NCBI GenBank assembly: GCA_019246375.1
Contig: JAFAQO010000055.1
Location: 1-9,599 of the forward strand
Direction: 5' to 3'
DNA from: Mycobacterium sp.
GTDB taxonomy: Bacteria > Actinomycetota > Actinomycetes > Mycobacteriales > Mycobacteriaceae
Length of the DNA stretch: 9,599 nucleotides
Made by a program: the position numbers and the translations under genes. The notes beneath the pieces were generated by a model. It searched no databases. It saw only the letters and a program-made list of their open reading frames with translations, and was not told the DNA's origin. Of the stretch, positions 7,667 through 9,599 are shown piece after piece (within the stretch, counting starts at the first letter, position 1; each line of letters opens with the position of its first letter).

Positions 7667-9490
7667 GTGACTGAAACGGACCTCATCACGGCTGGTGACA
7701 GCACCGATGACAACAAGCTGTCGAATCCCGTGAGCGACACTCCGGCGTCCGCCGAATCCGGTGCAGAGACATCCGCGCCGTTGACCGCGCACGCTAAAAC
7801 CGCGGTGGCGGACGGCTCACTGTCCACCATGGTGTTGCCCGAACTGCGGGCACTGGCCAATCGAGCCGGCGTCAAGGGCACATCAGGGATGCGCAAGAAC
7901 GAGTTGATCGCCGCGATTCTGGAAAGGCGGAGCCCGGCCGCCAACGGCACGCCATCCAACCGCGTTGCTTCATCGGAAGCCGGCGGCAACCCCCGAAACA
8001 CCAACCCCCAAGCCCCGGATGCTCATGTCGAAGCGCAGAGCGACTCAAGCTCCACTGACGCCTCGCGCCGAGAACGACGCGGCGCTTCTCGCCAAGCCGG
8101 ATCACCAACCTCGACTGCCGTCGAGCAGGATCGGCCGCGGTCCGATCAACAGGAGACCAAGCCAGATCGGGCCGCACCTGAGAAGGGCAGCGACCAAGGC
8201 GGCGATCAGCAAGGTCCCGACGGCCAGCAAAGCCGCGATGACGAGGGTGAGGGGCGCCAAGGCCGCCGGGGACGGCGGTTCCGCGACCGCAGACGGCGTG
8301 GTGAGCGGTCGGGCGATGGTACTGAAGCCGAATTGCGTGAGGACGACGTCGTCCAGCCGGTGGCCGGCATTCTTGACGTCTTAGACAACTACGCGTTCGT
8401 GCGCACCTCGGGTTACCTGGCCGGTCCCAACGACGTCTATGTCTCGATGAACATGGTGCGAAAGAACGGCCTGCGCCGCGGCGATGCGGTGACCGGAGCG
8501 GTCCGGGTGCCCAGAGAGGGCGAACAACCAAACCAGCGGCAGAAGTTCAACCCACTGGTGCGTCTGGACAGCGTTAACGGCGCGCCGGTCGAAGAAGCCA
8601 AGAAGCGTCCGGAATTCGGCAAGCTGACGCCGCTGTACCCCAACCAGCGCCTTCGGCTCGAAACCGCCACCGAGCGGCTGACCACCCGGATTATCGACCT
8701 GATCATGCCGATCGGCAAGGGACAGCGCGCATTGATCGTGTCGCCGCCGAAGGCCGGCAAGACGACGATCCTGCAGGACACGGCCAATGCGATCACCAAA
8801 AACAACCCGGAATGCCATCTGATGGTCGTGCTCGTCGACGAGCGGCCAGAGGAGGTCACCGACATGCAGCGTTCGGTGAAGGGCGAGGTCATTGCCTCGA
8901 CCTTCGACCGGCCGCCCTCGGACCACACGTCGGTCGCCGAGCTGGCAATCGAGCGCGCCAAGCGGCTCGTCGAGCAAGGCAAAGACGTCGTGGTGTTGCT
9001 CGACTCGATCACCCGGCTTGGACGCGCCTACAACAATGCGTCTCCTGCCTCGGGGCGCATCTTGTCCGGTGGTGTCGACTCCACGGCGCTGTACCCGCCG
9101 AAGCGCTTCCTTGGCGCGGCGCGCAACATCGAAGAGGGTGGATCGCTGACCATCATCGCGACCGCCATGGTCGAGACCGGGTCCACCGGCGACACCGTTA
9201 TCTTCGAGGAATTCAAAGGCACCGGTAACGCCGAGCTCAAACTCGACCGCAAGATCGCCGAGCGGCGCGTCTTCCCCGCGGTCGACGTGAATCCCTCCGG
9301 AACCCGGAAAGACGAGCTGCTGCTGTCTCCCGACGAGTTCGCGATCGTCCACAAGCTGCGTCGGGTGCTGTCGGGCTTGGATTCCCACCAAGCCATCGAC
9401 CTGCTGATCTCCCAGCTGCGCAAGACCAAGACCAACTACGAGTTCCTGGTGCAGGTATCCAAGACGACGCCGGGCATGGACACCGACTAA
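7667..9490 (+). CDS. rho: transcription termination factor Rho
   Basis: Rho is a hexameric RNA-dependent ATPase/helicase that loads on C-rich nascent RNA and ends transcription. The 607 residues are far longer than E. coli Rho (419) because of an actinobacterial insertion. An N-terminal Rho domain lies at about 52-86. Residues about 87-222 form a low-complexity, polar, probably disordered insert ending in an Arg-rich block (RRGRRFRDRRRRGERS, 200-215). The RNA-binding cold-shock-like domain spans about 228-300. The ATPase core has Walker A SPPKAGKTT (359-367), Walker B VVVLLDSITR (441-450) and the conserved RNA-channel region (about 462-540). GTG 7667 is chosen for the ribosome binding site and the conserved start TETDLITAG. 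M501 occupies a position tied to bicyclomycin insensitivity. The gene seems to have its own promoter. Confidence 0.97.
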   Translation: MTETDLITAGDSTDDNKLSNPVSDTPASAESGAETSAPLTAHAKTAVADGSLSTMVLPELRALANRAGVKGTSGMRKNELIAAILERRSPAANGTPSNRVASSEAGGNPRNTNPQAPDAHVEAQSDSSSTDASRRERRGASRQAGSPTSTAVEQDRPRSDQQETKPDRAAPEKGSDQGGDQQGPDGQQSRDDEGEGRQGRRGRRFRDRRRRGERSGDGTEAELREDDVVQPVAGILDVLDNYAFVRTSGYLAGPNDVYVSMNMVRKNGLRRGDAVTGAVRVPREGEQPNQRQKFNPLVRLDSVNGAPVEEAKKRPEFGKLTPLYPNQRLRLETATERLTTRIIDLIMPIGKGQRALIVSPPKAGKTTILQDTANAITKNNPECHLMVVLVDERPEEVTDMQRSVKGEVIASTFDRPPSDHTSVAELAIERAKRLVEQGKDVVVLLDSITRLGRAYNNASPASGRILSGGVDSTALYPPKRFLGAARNIEEGGSLTIIATAMVETGSTGDTVIFEEFKGTGNAELKLDRKIAERRVFPAVDVNPSGTRKDELLLSPDEFAIVHKLRRVLSGLDSHQAIDLLISQLRKTKTNYEFLVQVSKTTPGMDTD

Positions 9491-9497
9491 CCGGTGA

Positions 9498-9516
9498 GCG
9501 GGCATGATCGTCCCGC
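9498..9516 (+). terminator. weak hairpin after rho
   Basis: GCGGG (9498-9502) pairs with CCCGC (9512-9516) around a 9-base loop, 8 bases after the rho stop. The stem is short and no T-run follows. It could be a weak terminator between rho and the next gene, or chance. Confidence 0.2.
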
Positions 9517-9530
9517 CTAAAGTGTGAGCC

Positions 9531-9599
9531 GTGGCGGACACGGTTCAGCAGCTGCTTCGCGGGAGGATCGACGACGACGCGCCGGCAGTGAAGTACGGC
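9531..9599 (+). CDS. start of a gene cut by the window edge, possibly an acyl-CoA synthetase (FadD-like)
   Basis: GTG 9531 opens a frame of 23 codons to the end of the window. The in-frame stop just upstream (TGA 9525-9527) leaves GTG 9531 as the only start. The peptide begins MADTVQQLLRGRIDDDAPAV and then KYG. This resembles the first residues of mycobacterial fatty-acid-CoA ligases, where a short helix is followed by an acidic stretch and a phrase like AVKYGDRTWTW, but the visible part is too short for certainty. It does not look like RpmE (ribosomal protein L31), expected after rho in M. tuberculosis. It lies 40 bases after the rho stop with only a weak ribosome binding site. Confidence 0.45.
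   Translation, partial: MADTVQQLLRGRIDDDAPAVKYG

Noticed and set aside
8381..9541. 386-codon minus-strand open frame opposite rho
   Set aside because: It mirrors the highly conserved rho coding sequence and resembles no known family; it is a GC-rich antisense shadow.

Overview
This window looks like the chromosome of a slow-growing Mycobacterium outside the M. tuberculosis complex. The base composition is GC-rich. The proteins closely match, from memory, the mycobacterial ArgS, LysA, homoserine dehydrogenase, ThrC, ThrB and Rho families, but they differ from the M. tuberculosis versions at many positions. The gene order argS-lysA-hom-thrC-thrB-rho is the one known from M. tuberculosis (Rv1292 to Rv1297). 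No database search was possible, so the species is not named.

Layout. Positions 1-302 hold no convincing gene but have two clear hairpins. Positions 303-608 hold a possible small gene of unknown function with weak start evidence. A tRNA-Arg(CCG) gene lies on the minus strand at 660-735, divergent from argS. From 850 to 7397 runs a tightly packed plus-strand cluster: argS, lysA (4-base overlap), hom (3-base gap), thrC (4-base overlap), a short linker frame made of two identical 57-bp repeats, then thrB (4-base overlap with the linker). After a 269-base leader with a promoter candidate, small upstream frames and a hairpin beside the ribosome binding site comes rho (7667-9490). At the right edge a new gene begins at 9531. 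It does not look like rpmE, which follows rho in M. tuberculosis as I recall it.

Function. LysA makes lysine from meso-diaminopimelate. Hom, ThrB and ThrC take aspartate semialdehyde through homoserine and phosphohomoserine to threonine. ArgS charges tRNA-Arg, and a tRNA-Arg gene sits next to it. Rho is the transcription termination helicase. Most of the window is ordinary housekeeping sequence and I see no new defence, mobile or biosynthetic system. The points most worth a second look are the repeat-built linker cistron between thrC and thrB, the rho leader, a Rho residue predicted to reduce bicyclomycin binding, the different gene after rho, and the unassigned sequence at the 3' side of the tRNA gene.
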